Assembly (NCBI RefSeq): GCF_018854495.1
Contig: NZ_JABBDR010000265.1
Span: 1 to 36,961, forward strand
Source: Acidithiobacillus ferruginosus
Lineage (GTDB): Bacteria > Pseudomonadota > Gammaproteobacteria > Acidithiobacillales > Acidithiobacillaceae
Length of the DNA stretch: 36,961 nucleotides
Direction: 5' to 3'
The translations under genes and the position numbers were made by a program. Below the pieces are notes generated by a model. It searched no databases. It had not been told where the DNA came from and saw only the letters and a program-made list of their open reading frames with translations. Below, one piece after another: positions 1 through 10,238 of this stretch (its first letter is position 1; each line of letters starts with the position of its first letter).

Positions 1-349
1 CCAGGGAAGACGTCCAGAAAACAACCGCCAGCTCCAGTACACCGAGGATGGCAATAGCAAGGCCCAATGGCAGATAACTGAGAAAGCCTTCCTTGATACG
101 TGCCAGGTTGATATCCAGCATCATCACCACAAAGAGGAAAAGCACCATCACCGCGCCCACATAGACTAGAATTAGAATCAACCCCAGGAATTCAGCCCCC
201 AGCAGGATGAACAGGGCGGCAGCATTAAAAAACGCCAGCACCAGATACAGGGTCGCATACACCGGATTACGCGCCGTTACCACCAGCGTTGCAGAGCCCA
301 GCAATATAGCAGAGAAGATATAAAACAGAATCGTGGTTACTGGCAGCAT
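1..349 (-). CDS. nuoJ: NADH-quinone oxidoreductase subunit J (partial, N-terminal part)
   Basis: This is the first 116 residues of an integral membrane subunit of complex I; the rest lies beyond base 1. The protein starts MLPVTTILFYIFSAILLGSA and shows three hydrophobic segments (about 4-22, 28-50 and 53-78), with the conserved NuoJ run LILVYVGAVMVLFLFVVMML in the third. NuoJ helps form the membrane arm involved in proton translocation. The ATG at 349 is 16 bases after the nuoI stop. An ATG at 354 is out of frame. Identification rests on the conserved transmembrane motif and on position directly after nuoI. Confidence 0.9.
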   Translation of the reverse strand, partial: MLPVTTILFYIFSAILLGSATLVVTARNPVYATLYLVLAFFNAAALFILLGAEFLGLILILVYVGAVMVLFLFVVMMLDINLARIKEGFLSYLPLGLAIAILGVLELAVVFWTSSL

Positions 350-364
350 GGCATCCGTTCTCCG

Positions 365-856
365 TCAGCGGTAAGCGCGATCAGCATCGCGATCGGCAGC
401 CAGTTCCGCTTCCAGACGATCGCCATTGGCCAGCAGCATGTCTTTGGTATAGATCAGGTCGCCGCGAATTTCTCCATGATAAGAGAGCACCCGGCTTTCG
501 ACGATGGAGTCTACCGGACAGGATTCTTCGCAGAGTCCACAAAAAATACACTTGCTGAGATCGATGTCGTAGCGCGTCGTCCGCCGCGTTCCATCACTAC
601 GGACCTCGCTTTCGATGGTAATGGCCAGCGCCGGACACACCGCCTCACAGAGCTTGCAGGCAATGCAGCGTTCCTCACCGTTCGCATAGCGGCGCAAGGC
701 GTGCAGGCCGCGGAAACGGGGCGATTGCGGCGTCTGTTCTTCGGGGTATTGCACGGTGATCTTCCGCGCAAAAAAATAACGGCCGGTAAGCTGCATGCCG
801 CGCAGCATTTCCGTCAGGAAAAAAGTGTTCAACCATTGCTTTGGGCGAAATTGCAT
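365..856 (-). CDS. nuoI: NADH-quinone oxidoreductase subunit I (2x 4Fe-4S ferredoxin-like)
   Basis: This is the 163-residue peripheral-arm subunit that carries clusters N6a and N6b and passes electrons toward NuoB. Two classical 4Fe-4S motifs are visible: C64-x2-C67-x2-C70-x3-C74-P and C103-x2-C106-x2-C109-x3-C113-P. The ATG at 856 is chosen because AGGAGA lies just upstream and the protein then begins [10 protein letters not shown], as expected for the family. An in-frame ATG at 883 would overlap nuoH by 17 bases and has no matching family sequence. The gene is 10 bases downstream of the nuoH stop. Confidence 0.96.
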   Translation of the reverse strand: MQFRPKQWLNTFFLTEMLRGMQLTGRYFFARKITVQYPEEQTPQSPRFRGLHALRRYANGEERCIACKLCEAVCPALAITIESEVRSDGTRRTTRYDIDLSKCIFCGLCEESCPVDSIVESRVLSYHGEIRGDLIYTKDMLLANGDRLEAELAADRDADRAYR

Positions 857-866
857 ATGGTTCTCC

Positions 867-1892
867 TCAGCGCAAAATGGCACGCAGGGGCGTTTCTAGA
901 GCAACGCCGACTACGACGATCCAGACAATGGTCACCGGGATAAACACCTTCCAGCCCAAACGCATGATCTGGTCATAGCGATAACGGGGAAAAGTGGCGC
1001 GAATCCATAAAAACACATACAGCAGGAAAGCGGTTTTCAGCAACAACCAGACGACACCCGGTATCCAGGTGAGCCATGGTGTATTGATCGGCGCATACCA
1101 GCCACCGAGAAAGAGCACCGTCGTCAACATGGAGACGAAAATCATGTTGGCATATTCCGCCAGAAAGAACAGCGCGAAGGCCATCCCGGAATACTCCACA
1201 TGAAATCCCGCCACAATTTCCGACTCGCCTTCCGCTACGTCAAAAGGTGCGCGGTTGGTTTCGGCCACGCCGGAAATAAAGTACACCAGAAAGAACGGAA
1301 ATAACGGCAGCCAATACCAGGACCAGAAACCGCCTCCCGCCTGGGCTTCCACGATTTTGGTGAGATTCAGGGTCTGGGCAGCCATCAACAACCCCACTAG
1401 GGCAAAGCCCATGGCAATTTCGTAAGCCACCAACTGAGCCGCCGCCCGCATGGCCCCCAGAAAGGCATATTTGGAATTGGATGCCCAGCCCGCAACGATG
1501 ATGCCGTATACCCCCAGGCCGGCGATGGCCAGCACATAAAGGAGACCGGCGTTCATGTGGGAGATGGCCATATCCGGGCCGAAAGGAATGGCCGCCCAGA
1601 CCAGCATTGCCGGCACGAAAGCCAGCACCGGTGCCGCCAGAAACAGAAACCGATTAGCGTTGGTAGGGATGATCACTTCCTTGAACATCAGCTTGACCGC
1701 ATCGGCGATCGGCTGCAACGATCCCTTGAAGCCCACGCGATTGGGGCCCAGACGTACCTGTATATAACCAATCACCTTGCGCTCGGCCAGGGTCAGATAG
1801 GCCACACCCAACAGTAGTGGCACCAAGACAACGACAATCTTGATAATCGACCAGAGGATCGCCCACCACGCCGTATTCTGAAAATCATGCAT
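867..1892 (-). CDS. nuoH: NADH-quinone oxidoreductase subunit H
   Basis: This 341-residue polytopic membrane protein connects the peripheral and membrane arms of complex I and contributes to the quinone site. It has about eight hydrophobic helices. The conserved first-loop sequence with [13 protein letters not shown] (about 42-54) and the acidic loop [20 protein letters not shown] (about 212-231) are both present. Length matches the family. The Shine-Dalgarno AGGAGG for this gene overlaps the nuoG TAG stop (1904-1906), implying translational coupling. Confidence 0.97.
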   Translation of the reverse strand: MHDFQNTAWWAILWSIIKIVVVLVPLLLGVAYLTLAERKVIGYIQVRLGPNRVGFKGSLQPIADAVKLMFKEVIIPTNANRFLFLAAPVLAFVPAMLVWAAIPFGPDMAISHMNAGLLYVLAIAGLGVYGIIVAGWASNSKYAFLGAMRAAAQLVAYEIAMGFALVGLLMAAQTLNLTKIVEAQAGGGFWSWYWLPLFPFFLVYFISGVAETNRAPFDVAEGESEIVAGFHVEYSGMAFALFFLAEYANMIFVSMLTTVLFLGGWYAPINTPWLTWIPGVVWLLLKTAFLLYVFLWIRATFPRYRYDQIMRLGWKVFIPVTIVWIVVVGVALETPLRAILR

Positions 1893-1903
1893 GGTGTTGC
1901 CTC

Positions 1904-4252
1904 CTAAGTACCGGTCGCGGTGGCGGGCGGCGTCGCCGTGCTCACCGAGCAGGCCGCGTAGGCTGCACCCAATATCGCCGTCTCAGCATATCCCATAGGC
2001 ACCCAGACGGTACCCATCGGAATCCCGGCATCCGCTACCAGAGGCAGGCAGACCTTGCCGCCAGAGGTGCTGATTTCCACGAAATCCCCCTGCAGGGCCA
2101 GCGCCCTGACCTGATCCGGATGCATTTTCACCACAGCGGGCTGGGTGAGGGGTATGGCACGTCGCACCAGCGGGTCGCCCCGGAAAAGGGGCCAATCACC
2201 CAGACGGCGCAATCCGTCGTCAGCATGCGGGGACACCGGAACGGGTTCCAAGACCGGGAAGGTACGGAAAGGCGGCACATCCAGGGCGTACTCGCCGATT
2301 TCACGCTGCCAGGTGGCCGTTACTTCACTCAGTTCATTAAACTGGAATCCTGGCAGATTAAGGCCATCACCGAGTACACGCAGTATCTTCCAGGCAGGAC
2401 GTGCCTCCTCCGGCGTTTTTACCGCGGCGCGGAAGGTTTGCAGACGCCCTTCGTTATTGATGAACGATCCGGCCCCCTCGGCAAAGGCCGCCATGGGCAG
2501 AATCACATCGGCATACTGTTTCGCCTCGCCCGCAAACTGCGCGATGCTCAGCACAAACTCCGCTTTTTGCAACGCCGCCAGCGCGGCCACGCCGCGCATC
2601 GCGTCCACACCCGGCTCTGTACCCAATAGTATGAAGCCCCGCATATCCGCATCCCAAAGCGCATCGGCAGGTAACCCTATCGTCTGCGCCCGATGCCCCC
2701 CCGGCAGACGGTGCGGCACACAACCACTCAGCCAGGCACCGGCGCTATTGGCGTCTTGCGCCAGCCAGCCCACCCGCGCACCCGCCAACCCGGCAAGAGA
2801 CTCGATCTGTGCGATCATCGCCGCCGCCTGCGGGTGATGTAGCAAGGCACTGCCAATGAGGATCAGGGGGTTATCTGCCGCCAGCAGGTCGCTCGCGACA
2901 TCGGCCAGAGACTCCACGCCGGTTTTCCCGGCGTGACCGGACAAATGGCTGCAGAGCGCCGCATAGAGGGCCAGGTCGGCGCCGGCTTCCGCGACCAGTT
3001 GGGTGACGGGATAGTTGAAATCCTGACGCAGGCTGTCGATGGCAATCACCTTGCCACCCTGCAACACCGACTTGCGCAAACGATGGTTGGTCAGCGGCTG
3101 CTGTTGCCGCGGAAAGGCATGGCAGAGCAATATGAGCGGCTCGCGCTCCAGATCTTCCAGAGCCATGTTCAGCGCCGGATAGACCGGCATTGCGGCATCC
3201 GCGCGGAAATCCTGCTGACGCAAACGATGGTCCACGTGAGGGCTACCCATGCCGCGCAGCAAGGCCTGGAAAAGAAACAGTTCTTCATTGCCGGACTGCG
3301 CCGAAATGAGTCCGGCCAGCCGTTCCGCACCATGCCGGGCAATCACCTGCTCCAGTCCCGACAAGGCGACATCCAACGCTTCCGCCCACGAGGCCTCACG
3401 CCATACGCCGTCGACACGCAGCAAAGGCCGCGTCACGCGGTCTTCCGCCTGTAGGCCGGTATAGGCATAACGTCCCTTGTCACAAATCCACTCTTCATTC
3501 ACCGCCTGATTAGCACGCGGCAGAACTCGCAACACTTCGCGGCCCAGGCTCTGCACGTCGGTATTACAGCCCGTCGAACAGTGCGGGCAAAGCCCCGGCG
3601 TGTGCTTCAGTTCCCAGGAACGGGCCTTGAAACGGAAAGGCTTGCTGGTCAATGCGCCCACCGGACAGAGATCAATCATGTTGCCGGATAATTCAGACTG
3701 CACAGCCTTGGCGACGTAGGTGCCAATAGCCATATGTTCGCCACGCCCCGTCGCTCCCAGTTCCATGATTCCGCCGATTTCCTGACCGAAGCGCACACAG
3801 CGGGTGCACTGGATGCAGCGCGTCATTTCCGTGGCAATGAGCGGCCCGATGTTCGGGTCCTGCACGACCCGTTTCTCTTCGGCGTACTGGCTGTGCGGAT
3901 TGGCAAAGCCCATGGTGATGTCCTGCAGGGGACATTCACCACCCTGATCGCAGACGGGGCAGTCCAGGGGATGATTGATGAGCAGAAACTCCAGCACACC
4001 CTGCTGCGCCATCTTCGCCTTGCGCGACGCTGTGGCGACCTTCATGCCGTCTGCGACGGGCGTCGCGCAGGCCGGCAATGGCTTGGGAGCCTTTTCCACA
4101 TCTACCAGACACATGCGGCAATTGGCTGCTACCGACAGTTTGGGGTGATAACAAAAGAAGGGGATATAGATCCCCAAAGCCTGGGCCGCCTCCATGATGG
4201 TGGTCCCTGGTACGACCTCGATGGACTGTCCGTCGATCTCGATATGCGGCAT
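1904..4252 (-). CDS. nuoG: NADH-quinone oxidoreductase subunit G
   Basis: This is the 782-residue, molybdopterin-oxidoreductase-like subunit carrying several Fe-S clusters. The N-terminal 2Fe-2S domain has C34, C45, C48 and C62 (N1b). The His-Cys cluster has H94, C98, C101 and C107 (N5). A third set is C146, C149, C152 and C196 (N4). C222-x2-C225-x3-C229 with C257 matches the extra N7 cluster found only in some bacterial NuoG. A large catalytically silent molybdopterin-type domain follows. The ATG overlaps the nuoF stop by one base (TGATG). The Ala/Thr-rich last 15 residues look unconserved. Confidence 0.97.
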   Translation of the reverse strand: MPHIEIDGQSIEVVPGTTIMEAAQALGIYIPFFCYHPKLSVAANCRMCLVDVEKAPKPLPACATPVADGMKVATASRKAKMAQQGVLEFLLINHPLDCPVCDQGGECPLQDITMGFANPHSQYAEEKRVVQDPNIGPLIATEMTRCIQCTRCVRFGQEIGGIMELGATGRGEHMAIGTYVAKAVQSELSGNMIDLCPVGALTSKPFRFKARSWELKHTPGLCPHCSTGCNTDVQSLGREVLRVLPRANQAVNEEWICDKGRYAYTGLQAEDRVTRPLLRVDGVWREASWAEALDVALSGLEQVIARHGAERLAGLISAQSGNEELFLFQALLRGMGSPHVDHRLRQQDFRADAAMPVYPALNMALEDLEREPLILLCHAFPRQQQPLTNHRLRKSVLQGGKVIAIDSLRQDFNYPVTQLVAEAGADLALYAALCSHLSGHAGKTGVESLADVASDLLAADNPLILIGSALLHHPQAAAMIAQIESLAGLAGARVGWLAQDANSAGAWLSGCVPHRLPGGHRAQTIGLPADALWDADMRGFILLGTEPGVDAMRGVAALAALQKAEFVLSIAQFAGEAKQYADVILPMAAFAEGAGSFINNEGRLQTFRAAVKTPEEARPAWKILRVLGDGLNLPGFQFNELSEVTATWQREIGEYALDVPPFRTFPVLEPVPVSPHADDGLRRLGDWPLFRGDPLVRRAIPLTQPAVVKMHPDQVRALALQGDFVEISTSGGKVCLPLVADAGIPMGTVWVPMGYAETAILGAAYAACSVSTATPPATATGT

Positions 4253-5535
4253 CAGACAGCCCCCCCATCCACCAAACAGCGCTTATGCCGAATGTGGTAT
4301 TCATATTCTTCACGAAACAGACGCACAGAGCTGACCACCGGTGCCACACCGCCATCCGCCAGGGCACAGATGGTGCGGCCCTCAATGCGTGATCCCACAT
4401 CCAGCAGCAGTTGCAGGTCTTCTTCGCGGCCCTGACCATTTTCGAGGCGATGCATCACCCGCCACAACCAGCCCATGCCCTCCCGGCACGGGGTACATTG
4501 GCCGCAGGACTCGTGCATGTAAAAACGGGCGATACGTTCCACCACCCTGACAATGCAAACACTATCGTCGATGACGATGACCGACCCTGCCCCAAGGGCG
4601 GATCCTGACTTGGCGATGGAGTCATAATCCATGGCGACCGCCATCATGGCCTCGCCACCCACCATGGGAGTACTGGTGCCGCCGGGAATCACCGCCTTGA
4701 GTTGACGCCCCGGCCGCAGCCCTCCGGCCATTTCCAGGAGTTCTTTGAAAGGGGTACCCATGGGAACTTCGTAGTTACCCGGCCGCTGCACGTGGCCGGT
4801 CACCGAAAAGATCTTGGTGCCGCCATTGTTGGGTTTTCCCAGATTGAGGAACCACTCGCCGCTCTTGGCGATGATACTCGGCACTGAAGCAAAGGTTTCC
4901 ACATTGTTGATGGTGGTGGGCTGACCATAGAGACCATAGCTGGCGGGAAATGGCGGCTTGAAACGTGGCTGCCCTTTCTTCCCCTCCAACGCTTCCATCA
5001 ACGCCGTTTCCTCACCGCAAATATACGCACCCGCCCCCCGATGCACATACAGATCGAAGGAGAAATCGGTGCCAAGGATATTTTGCCCCAGATACCCCTT
5101 TGCGTAGGCCTCTTCCAGCGCTGCCTCCACAATGTGGATCGGCTCCACGAACTCGCCGCGGATAAAAATATATCCGGTCCTCGCCCCCATGGCGTAGGCA
5201 CCGATAATCATGCCCTCGATCAGGCGATGGGGTTCATAACGCATGATGTCCCGGTCCTTGCAGGTACCGGGTTCACCCTCGTCGGCATTGCAGAGCAGGT
5301 ACTTGGTACCGGTCACGCCCTTGGGCATGAAACTCCACTTCAGCCCGGTAGGGAAACCGGCGCCCCCCCGACCACGCAGTGCGGATTTTTTTATCTCGCT
5401 GATGATCTGATCCGGCGCCATGGAGTCCAGCAGCACCCTGCGCAGAGCATCGTAGCCGCCGGTCCCGGCATACACGGAAAGGCGGTGGGAGTCAGGCAAC
5501 CCACGGTTCTGCAACGTAACACCGTTAACGAACAT
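4252..5535 (-). CDS. nuoF: NADH-quinone oxidoreductase subunit F (NADH-binding)
   Basis: This is the 427-residue flavoprotein that oxidises NADH and holds FMN and cluster N3. The glycine-rich [15 protein letters not shown] (about 55-69) is the nucleotide/FMN-binding signature. A second glycine-rich stretch with [15 protein letters not shown] follows near 171-185. The N3 ligands are C354, C357 and C360 (motif [12 protein letters not shown]) plus C400. The ATG at 5535 is preceded by GGGGGAG and gives the expected MFVNGV start. An in-frame ATG at 5571 would extend further into nuoE. The start overlaps the end of nuoE by 11 bases. Confidence 0.96.
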   Translation of the reverse strand: MFVNGVTLQNRGLPDSHRLSVYAGTGGYDALRRVLLDSMAPDQIISEIKKSALRGRGGAGFPTGLKWSFMPKGVTGTKYLLCNADEGEPGTCKDRDIMRYEPHRLIEGMIIGAYAMGARTGYIFIRGEFVEPIHIVEAALEEAYAKGYLGQNILGTDFSFDLYVHRGAGAYICGEETALMEALEGKKGQPRFKPPFPASYGLYGQPTTINNVETFASVPSIIAKSGEWFLNLGKPNNGGTKIFSVTGHVQRPGNYEVPMGTPFKELLEMAGGLRPGRQLKAVIPGGTSTPMVGGEAMMAVAMDYDSIAKSGSALGAGSVIVIDDSVCIVRVVERIARFYMHESCGQCTPCREGMGWLWRVMHRLENGQGREEDLQLLLDVGSRIEGRTICALADGGVAPVVSSVRLFREEYEYHIRHKRCLVDGGAV

Positions 5536-6016
5536 CGTCGGACTCCCCCCGTAATTTCGCCAGCAAGGCATCCAGACTTTCCTGCGTCAGATTCTCGTAG
5601 TAGTGATCACCGACCTGCAGCATCGGTGCGTCTTTACAGGCGCCCAGACACTCCACTTCCTGCAGGGTAAAGAGACCGTCCGCGGTCGTCTCACCAGGGC
5701 TCACACCGAGACGCTCGCTCAGGTGTTGAAGTACCGCGTCGGATCCATTCAGAAAGCAGGAGACGCTGCCACAGACGCAGAGTTTGTGCCGGCCCACCGG
5801 CTGGAGGTCGTACATGCTGTAAAAAGTTGCCGCCTCATAGACCTGAATCGCCGGGATGCCGAGCAGACCAGCGATATACTCCATTACCGCATCACTCAGA
5901 TAGCCCTGCTCCTCCTGGGCGATGCGCAGCGCCGCCAACAGGACGGAACGCGCCTGATCCGCCGGATATTTAGCCCGCTCACGAGCAATTTCTGCCAGAG
6001 ACTTTTCCGATAACAT
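5525..6016 (-). CDS. nuoE: NADH-quinone oxidoreductase subunit E (2Fe-2S)
   Basis: This is the 163-residue 24-kDa-type subunit with cluster N1a. The four ligands are visible as C82-x4-C87 and C123-x3-C127, in the thioredoxin-like C-terminal half. The N-terminal helical part (about 1-70) binds NuoF in known structures. The ATG lies three bases after the nuoD stop with a weak AGGT upstream. The 3' end overlaps nuoF. Confidence 0.96.
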   Translation of the reverse strand: MLSEKSLAEIARERAKYPADQARSVLLAALRIAQEEQGYLSDAVMEYIAGLLGIPAIQVYEAATFYSMYDLQPVGRHKLCVCGSVSCFLNGSDAVLQHLSERLGVSPGETTADGLFTLQEVECLGACKDAPMLQVGDHYYENLTQESLDALLAKLRGESDDVR

Positions 6017-6019
6017 GGC

Positions 6020-7273
6020 TTACCTGTCGATCTCGCCAAAAACAATGTCCATGGTGGACAAAATAGCCACCACGTCCGCGATCATATGTCCCCGAGCCAT
6101 CTCGTCCATGGCGGCGAGATGCGGGAATCCGGGTGCCCGGATTTTCATCCGGTAGGGTTTGTTGGCACCATCCGAAATCATATAAATGCCAAACTCCCCC
6201 TTGGGAGCCTCCACTGCGGCATAGACTTCGCCCGCAGGAACCGCCATGCCCTCGGAGAAAAGCTTGAAGTGATGAATCAGCGCCTCCATGCTGGTTTTCA
6301 TCTCTTCGCGGGACGGCGCGGCGATCTTGAAATCATCGGTAATCACTGGGCCGGGATTCTTGCGCAGCCAATCCACACACTGGACAATTATCCGATTGCT
6401 CTGCCGCATCTCCGCGACGCGGACCAGATAGCGATCATAACAGTCCCCGGTTTTACCCACTGGAATATCAAAATCCAGATCGGCATACGCTGCGTAGGGT
6501 TGGGTACGCCGCAGATCCCAAGCCACACCGGAAGAGCGCAGCATGGGGCCCGTGAAGCCCAGCTGAATGGCCCGTTCTGGCCCCACCACACCGATACCCA
6601 CAGTGCGCTGCTTCCAGATCCGGTTGTCCGTCAGCAGGGTTTCATACTCGTCCACGTAGGTGGGAAAACGGCGCGCGAAGTCCTCTATGAAGTCCAGCAT
6701 GCTGCCCTGCCGGTTGGCGTTGAGCTCTTGCAGGCGCCGGGCATCACGGTAAGGAGACGGCTGGTATTGTGGCATTTGTGCAGGTAGGTCGCGGTACACC
6801 CCCCCCGGGCGATAGTAGGCGGCATGCATGCGCGCGCCGGATACCGCTTCATAGACATCCATGAGGTCTTCCCGCTCGCGGAAGCAGTAGAGAAAGACGC
6901 TCATGGCACCGACGTCCAGGGCATAGGCACCCAGCCAGAGCAGATGATTGAGAATGCGGGTAATCTCGTCGAACAGGGTACGGATATACTGGGCACGAAC
7001 CGGCACTTCAACGCCGAGCAGTTTCTCCACTGCCAGACAGTACGCGTGTTCGTTGCACAGCATCGACACATAATCGAGTCGGTCCATATAAGGCAGGTTC
7101 TGCAGATAGGTCTTGTTTTCCGCCAACTTCTCGGTAGCCCTGTGCAGCAGGCCGATGTGCGGATCGGCACGTTCGATCACTTCACCGTCCAGTTCCAGTA
7201 CCAGACGCAGCACACCGTGGGCAGACGGATGCTGCGGCCCGAAGTTCATGGTGAAGTTATTGATTTCGGGCAT
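6020..7273 (-). CDS. nuoD: NADH-quinone oxidoreductase subunit D (49 kDa)
   Basis: This 417-residue subunit resembles the large subunit of NiFe hydrogenases and forms the quinone site with NuoB. The N-terminus shows the family sequence [15 protein letters not shown], and LLHRATEKL follows at about 49-57. The C-terminus keeps the conserved aspartate region ending DIVFGEIDR. The ATG at 7273 is chosen because GGGAGGG lies at good spacing and the protein then begins MPEINNF. An ATG at 7297 would overlap nuoC by 41 bases. The chosen start overlaps nuoC by 17 bases. Confidence 0.95.
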   Translation of the reverse strand: MPEINNFTMNFGPQHPSAHGVLRLVLELDGEVIERADPHIGLLHRATEKLAENKTYLQNLPYMDRLDYVSMLCNEHAYCLAVEKLLGVEVPVRAQYIRTLFDEITRILNHLLWLGAYALDVGAMSVFLYCFREREDLMDVYEAVSGARMHAAYYRPGGVYRDLPAQMPQYQPSPYRDARRLQELNANRQGSMLDFIEDFARRFPTYVDEYETLLTDNRIWKQRTVGIGVVGPERAIQLGFTGPMLRSSGVAWDLRRTQPYAAYADLDFDIPVGKTGDCYDRYLVRVAEMRQSNRIIVQCVDWLRKNPGPVITDDFKIAAPSREEMKTSMEALIHHFKLFSEGMAVPAGEVYAAVEAPKGEFGIYMISDGANKPYRMKIRAPGFPHLAAMDEMARGHMIADVVAILSTMDIVFGEIDR

Positions 7274-7865
7274 CGTAGCGACCCTCCCCTGCTTCACGGA
7301 TGATACGTGGCACCACTACGCGCTCCTCGGTGCGCGTCGGCTCGTAGACCACCCGGCCCTGGTCCGCGTCGTAACGCATTTCCACCGTACCGACCAGGGG
7401 AAAATCCTTACGGAATGGATGGCCGACAAAGCCGTAGTCCGTAAGGATGCGCCGCAAATCGGGGTGGCCGTCAAAAAGAATCCCATAAAGGTCAAAGGCT
7501 TCACGTTCAAACCAGTTGGCTGCCGCCCAGACCTGCACTACGGATGGCACGATGGGCAGATCGTCATCGGCAAAAATACGCACCCGCAGGCGCTGGCGGT
7601 GCTTCAGGGAGAGCAGATGATAGACCACGGCAAAGCGCGGCCCCTCCCGGAGCCCTTCGCCATAGGCGGAGTAGTCCACTCCGCAGACATCTACCAGCAA
7701 ATCAAAGGCGCAGGACGCGTCATCCCGAAGCAGGAGACATGCCGCAGAAAAGCCCTCACGGGACAACTCCACGGTCAGTTCGCCGCGATCCAGGCGCGCA
7801 GTTCGCAGTGTCGCGCCCAGCTCATCGCTGAGATGCTGGCGCAGATTTTCGAGTGCGTCAGTCAT
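7257..7865 (-). CDS. nuoC: NADH-quinone oxidoreductase subunit C (30 kDa)
   Basis: This 202-residue peripheral-arm subunit binds NuoD and NuoB. The conserved block is [20 protein letters not shown], followed by [20 protein letters not shown]. Length is typical for an unfused NuoC; it is separate from NuoD here, unlike the NuoCD fusion of E. coli. It starts three bases after the nuoB stop. Confidence 0.96.
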   Translation of the reverse strand: MTDALENLRQHLSDELGATLRTARLDRGELTVELSREGFSAACLLLRDDASCAFDLLVDVCGVDYSAYGEGLREGPRFAVVYHLLSLKHRQRLRVRIFADDDLPIVPSVVQVWAAANWFEREAFDLYGILFDGHPDLRRILTDYGFVGHPFRKDFPLVGTVEMRYDADQGRVVYEPTRTEERVVVPRIIREAGEGRYDARNQ

Positions 7866-7868
7866 GGC

Positions 7869-8345
7869 TCACCTGGCAATGGTATTGGTGCGTCGGATTT
7901 TTTTCTGCAACTGGATCAGGCCAAAAAGCAAGGCCTCAGCAGTAGGCGGACAACCCGGTACATAGATATCCACGGGCACGATGCGGTCACAGCCCCGCAC
8001 GATGCTGTAGGAATAGTGATAATAGCCGCCGCCGTTGGCACAGGAACCCATGGAGACCACCCAGCGCGGCTCCGGCATCTGGTCATAGACCTTGCGCAAG
8101 GCCGGGGCCATCTTGTTGACCAACGTCCCCGCCACGATCATCACGTCGGACTGGCGCGGACTGGGACGGAAGACAATACCGAAACGATCCAGGTCGTAAC
8201 GCGCGGCCCCGGCGTGCATCATCTCCACTGCACAGCAGGCGAGGCCGAACGTCATAGGCCAGAGGGAACCGGTACGGCCCCAGTTGACTACCGTGTCGAT
8301 GGTCGTGGTGACGAAACCCTTTTCGAGAAGGCCCTCTATTCCCAT
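7869..8345 (-). CDS. nuoB: NADH-quinone oxidoreductase subunit B (cluster N2)
   Basis: This is the 158-residue subunit holding the terminal 4Fe-4S cluster N2, which donates electrons to quinone. The ligands are the tandem C37-C38 ([12 protein letters not shown]), C102 ([12 protein letters not shown]) and C132 ([11 protein letters not shown]). The ATG at 8345 gives the family start [14 protein letters not shown] and overlaps the nuoA stop by 10 bases. An in-frame ATG at 8366 would add seven unconserved residues, so it is less likely. Confidence 0.95.
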   Translation of the reverse strand: MGIEGLLEKGFVTTTIDTVVNWGRTGSLWPMTFGLACCAVEMMHAGAARYDLDRFGIVFRPSPRQSDVMIVAGTLVNKMAPALRKVYDQMPEPRWVVSMGSCANGGGYYHYSYSIVRGCDRIVPVDIYVPGCPPTAEALLFGLIQLQKKIRRTNTIAR

Positions 8346-8692
8346 TCCAGCGCCCCCTTCTTCCATTCATAAATGAAACCGACCACGAGAATGGCGAGGA
8401 ATAGCATCATGGCCAGAAAACCCGTCATCCCGATCTGATCAAAGACCACCGCCCAAGGGAAGAGGAAGGCAATTTCCAGATCAAAGAGGATGAAAAGAAT
8501 GGCAACGAGATAGTAGCGCACGTCGAATTTCATGCGCGCATCTTCAAAGGCCTCGAACCCGCATTCATAGGGCGAGAGCTTTTCGCTGTCCGGCCTGTGG
8601 GGCCCCAGCGAAGACCCCATCAGCAGCGGGACTACGCCAACCACCAATGCGACGAGCAGAAATATGAGCACTGGCAAATAGTGGTTCAACAT
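8336..8692 (-). CDS. nuoA: NADH-quinone oxidoreductase subunit A
   Basis: This 118-residue membrane subunit has three hydrophobic helices (about 5-25, 58-80 and 87-107). The conserved loop between helices one and two reads [10 protein letters not shown], and [19 protein letters not shown] marks the second helix. The ATG at 8692 has GGAGG eight bases upstream. A GTG at 8707 is the only alternative. It is the first gene of the nuo operon and follows about 100 AT-rich bases after a terminator. Confidence 0.94.
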   Translation of the reverse strand: MLNHYLPVLIFLLVALVVGVVPLLMGSSLGPHRPDSEKLSPYECGFEAFEDARMKFDVRYYLVAILFILFDLEIAFLFPWAVVFDQIGMTGFLAMMLFLAILVVGFIYEWKKGALEWE

Positions 8693-8797
8693 CTCCAACC
8701 CCTCCACCCGATACGGGCCCCGGAAAACACATCCAAAGCCGCTGAATAAATTATTTTTTTAATATATAAATCATATCTCTGGATGAGATCAGAGATA
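8693..8797 (-). promoter_or_regulatory. Leader/promoter zone of the nuo operon with an 8-bp inverted repeat
   Basis: This 105-base interval lies between the tRNA-Leu terminator and nuoA and must hold the nuo promoter if the terminator works. A perfect inverted repeat TATCTCTG/CAGAGATA (8774-8781 and 8790-8797, 8-base spacer) is followed on the minus strand by a very AT-rich run containing TATATT, a possible -10. No good -35 is visible at 17 bases. The repeat could be an operator or a hairpin. The exact promoter is not resolved. Confidence 0.45.
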
Positions 8798-8818
8798 AAA
8801 AAACAGCCCGTAGGGCTG
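8797..8818 (-). terminator. Rho-independent terminator after tRNA-Leu
   Basis: On the minus strand a CAGCCC/GGGCTG stem (8804-8809 and 8813-8818, three-base loop) is followed at once by seven T residues (8797-8803). It lies five bases after the CCA end of the tRNA. It should end transcription of the secG-tRNA block and isolate nuo. Confidence 0.9.
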
Positions 8819-8823
8819 CAATT

Positions 8824-8908
8824 TGGTGCCGAAGACCGGACTCGAACCGGTATAGCTTGCGCCGCCGCCCCCTCAAGACGGTGTGTCTACCAATTTCACC
8901 ACTTCGGC
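8824..8908 (-). tRNA. tRNA-Leu (anticodon GAG)
   Basis: An 85-base class II tRNA with encoded CCA (8824-8826). The acceptor stem GCCGAAG (8902-8908) pairs with CTTCGGC, and the discriminator is A. The anticodon stem CCGTC/GGCGG encloses loop TTGAGGG, giving anticodon GAG, which reads CUU/CUC leucine codons. A long variable arm and the T-arm loop TTCGAGT are present. Position between secG and nuoA is common in proteobacteria. Confidence 0.96.
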
Positions 8909-8948
8909 TAACTAACTGTTAAAACTCTCTCATGATGCGCTGGCGACG

Positions 8949-9350
8949 TCAAGGCTTGACGGGTGGCTTTCCTGCGGCGACAGAAGACGCCGCACTGGTC
9001 ACCGGGCCCGCTGTGCTGGCTACCGACTGTGCCGGAGCAGCAACGATGGGGGCCACGGGCGCCGACGTCGTCACCGGCGCCTTGCTGGGCAGGGCGATGC
9101 CTGATAAAACACTGCTGCTGGAGTGATCGGAAAGATAGGCCAACCCGAGGCTGTTCAAAAAAAACAGCGCACCGATCACGGCCGTAGTATGGCTCAGAAA
9201 ATTCCCCGCTCCACGCGCTCCGAAAATCGTCTGCGAGCCACCGCCCCCGAAGACGGCGCCAATATCGGCACCCTGCCCCTTCTGAATCAGGACAAGCCCC
9301 ACCAGAACGATACAAATAATGATCTGGAACACCAGCAACACCGTGTACAT
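8949..9350 (-). CDS. secG: Preprotein translocase subunit SecG
   Basis: This is a 133-residue small membrane subunit of the SecYEG export channel. Two hydrophobic helices are seen: residues 2-22, and about 51-73, the latter preceded by the conserved QKGQGADIGAVFGGGGSQT and FGARGAGNFLSHTTAV. The tail after about residue 80 is Ala/Ser/Pro/Val-rich and low in complexity, longer than in E. coli SecG (110). The ATG at 9350 is supported by AGGAGG inside the last codons of tpiA; the tpiA stop is four bases upstream of the start. Confidence 0.93.
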   Translation of the reverse strand: MYTVLLVFQIIICIVLVGLVLIQKGQGADIGAVFGGGGSQTIFGARGAGNFLSHTTAVIGALFFLNSLGLAYLSDHSSSSVLSGIALPSKAPVTTSAPVAPIVAAPAQSVASTAGPVTSAASSVAAGKPPVKP

Positions 9351-9354
9351 CGAC

Positions 9355-10128
9355 TCAGCCTCCTCGTCCTGCCGACTCGGCAGCACGACAAATTTGGATA
9401 AACTCACCCGCCTGCAGGGACGCGCCGCCCACCAGGGCCCCGTCAATGTCCGCCTGGTCAAAAAGCGCGGCGGCGTTGTTGCCTTTAACGCTTCCGCCAT
9501 AAAGCAGCAACAGACGCCTGGCGAGCTGCGCCGAATAAGCGGCTGCCAACTCGCGGATGAACACATGAACCGCCTGTGCCTGTTCAGGGCTGGCACTCAG
9601 ACCTGTGCCAATGGCCCAAACAGGTTCATAGGCAATGATCAGGTTGGGTTGGCTCGCCTCAAGATTCAGCAGGGGCAGCACGGCTTCGAGCTGGCGGCGT
9701 AATACCGCATCTGTGAGACCCTGCGCACGCTCCGCCTCTGTTTCACCCACGCAAACCACGGGAATGAGACCGGACAGCAACGCTGCTTTAACCTTCTGGA
9801 CAATCTGCGCGTCGCTCTCCGCAAAAATCTGCCGCCGCTCGGAATGCCCGATCAGCACATAACGGCACCCCATATCACGGAGCATAGCCCCGGATATTTC
9901 TCCGGTATAGGCGCCGCTTGCTTCCCAAAAAAGGTTTTGCCCTCCCCAGCGCAAGGCGCTACTTTTGGCCTCCTGAGACACTGCGTGGAGCAGGGTAAAG
10001 GGCGGGAAGATCACCACCTCCGGGCGCATCGGCTCCAGCCCTGCATGAAGAATGGCCTGAGTGAGATGCACGGCATCCCCACTCAGGCCGTTCATCTTCC
10101 AATTTCCTGCTACCATAGTGGGACGCAC
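9355..10128 (-). CDS. tpiA: Triosephosphate isomerase
   Basis: This 257-residue enzyme interconverts glyceraldehyde 3-phosphate and dihydroxyacetone phosphate in glycolysis/gluconeogenesis. Catalytic residues are visible: K11 (GNWKMNG), H95 (IGHSERR) and E168 (AYEPVWAIGTG). The phosphate loop LYGGSVKGNN is near 228-237. The start is a GTG at 10128, supported by AAGGAAG upstream; the ATG at 10116 has no ribosome site. It shares a junction with secG. Confidence 0.95.
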   Translation of the reverse strand: MRPTMVAGNWKMNGLSGDAVHLTQAILHAGLEPMRPEVVIFPPFTLLHAVSQEAKSSALRWGGQNLFWEASGAYTGEISGAMLRDMGCRYVLIGHSERRQIFAESDAQIVQKVKAALLSGLIPVVCVGETEAERAQGLTDAVLRRQLEAVLPLLNLEASQPNLIIAYEPVWAIGTGLSASPEQAQAVHVFIRELAAAYSAQLARRLLLLYGGSVKGNNAAALFDQADIDGALVGGASLQAGEFIQICRAAESAGRGG

Positions 10129-10209
10129 GGTGATTCTTCCTTATGATCAGTGTCTGCGACAACCTCACCGTCCCCTGGGGGTGGCCGACAGCCCAGTAAT
10201 GTAGGCGCC

Positions 10210-10238
10210 AGTGTAAAGATTCAGCTTCGAATGGTCAA
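10210..10238 (-). promoter_or_regulatory. Candidate sigma70 promoter for tpiA
   Basis: On the minus strand TTGACC (10233-10238) and TACACT (10210-10215) are separated by 17 bases. The -35 box overlaps the glmM stop codon. The intergenic gap of 106 bases before tpiA is the largest inside this block, which fits a local promoter. Inference from sequence match only. Confidence 0.45.

Noticed and set aside
7113..8372. Plus-strand frame of 419 codons across nuoD-nuoC-nuoB
   Set aside because: It crosses three conserved minus-strand genes and shows no family features.
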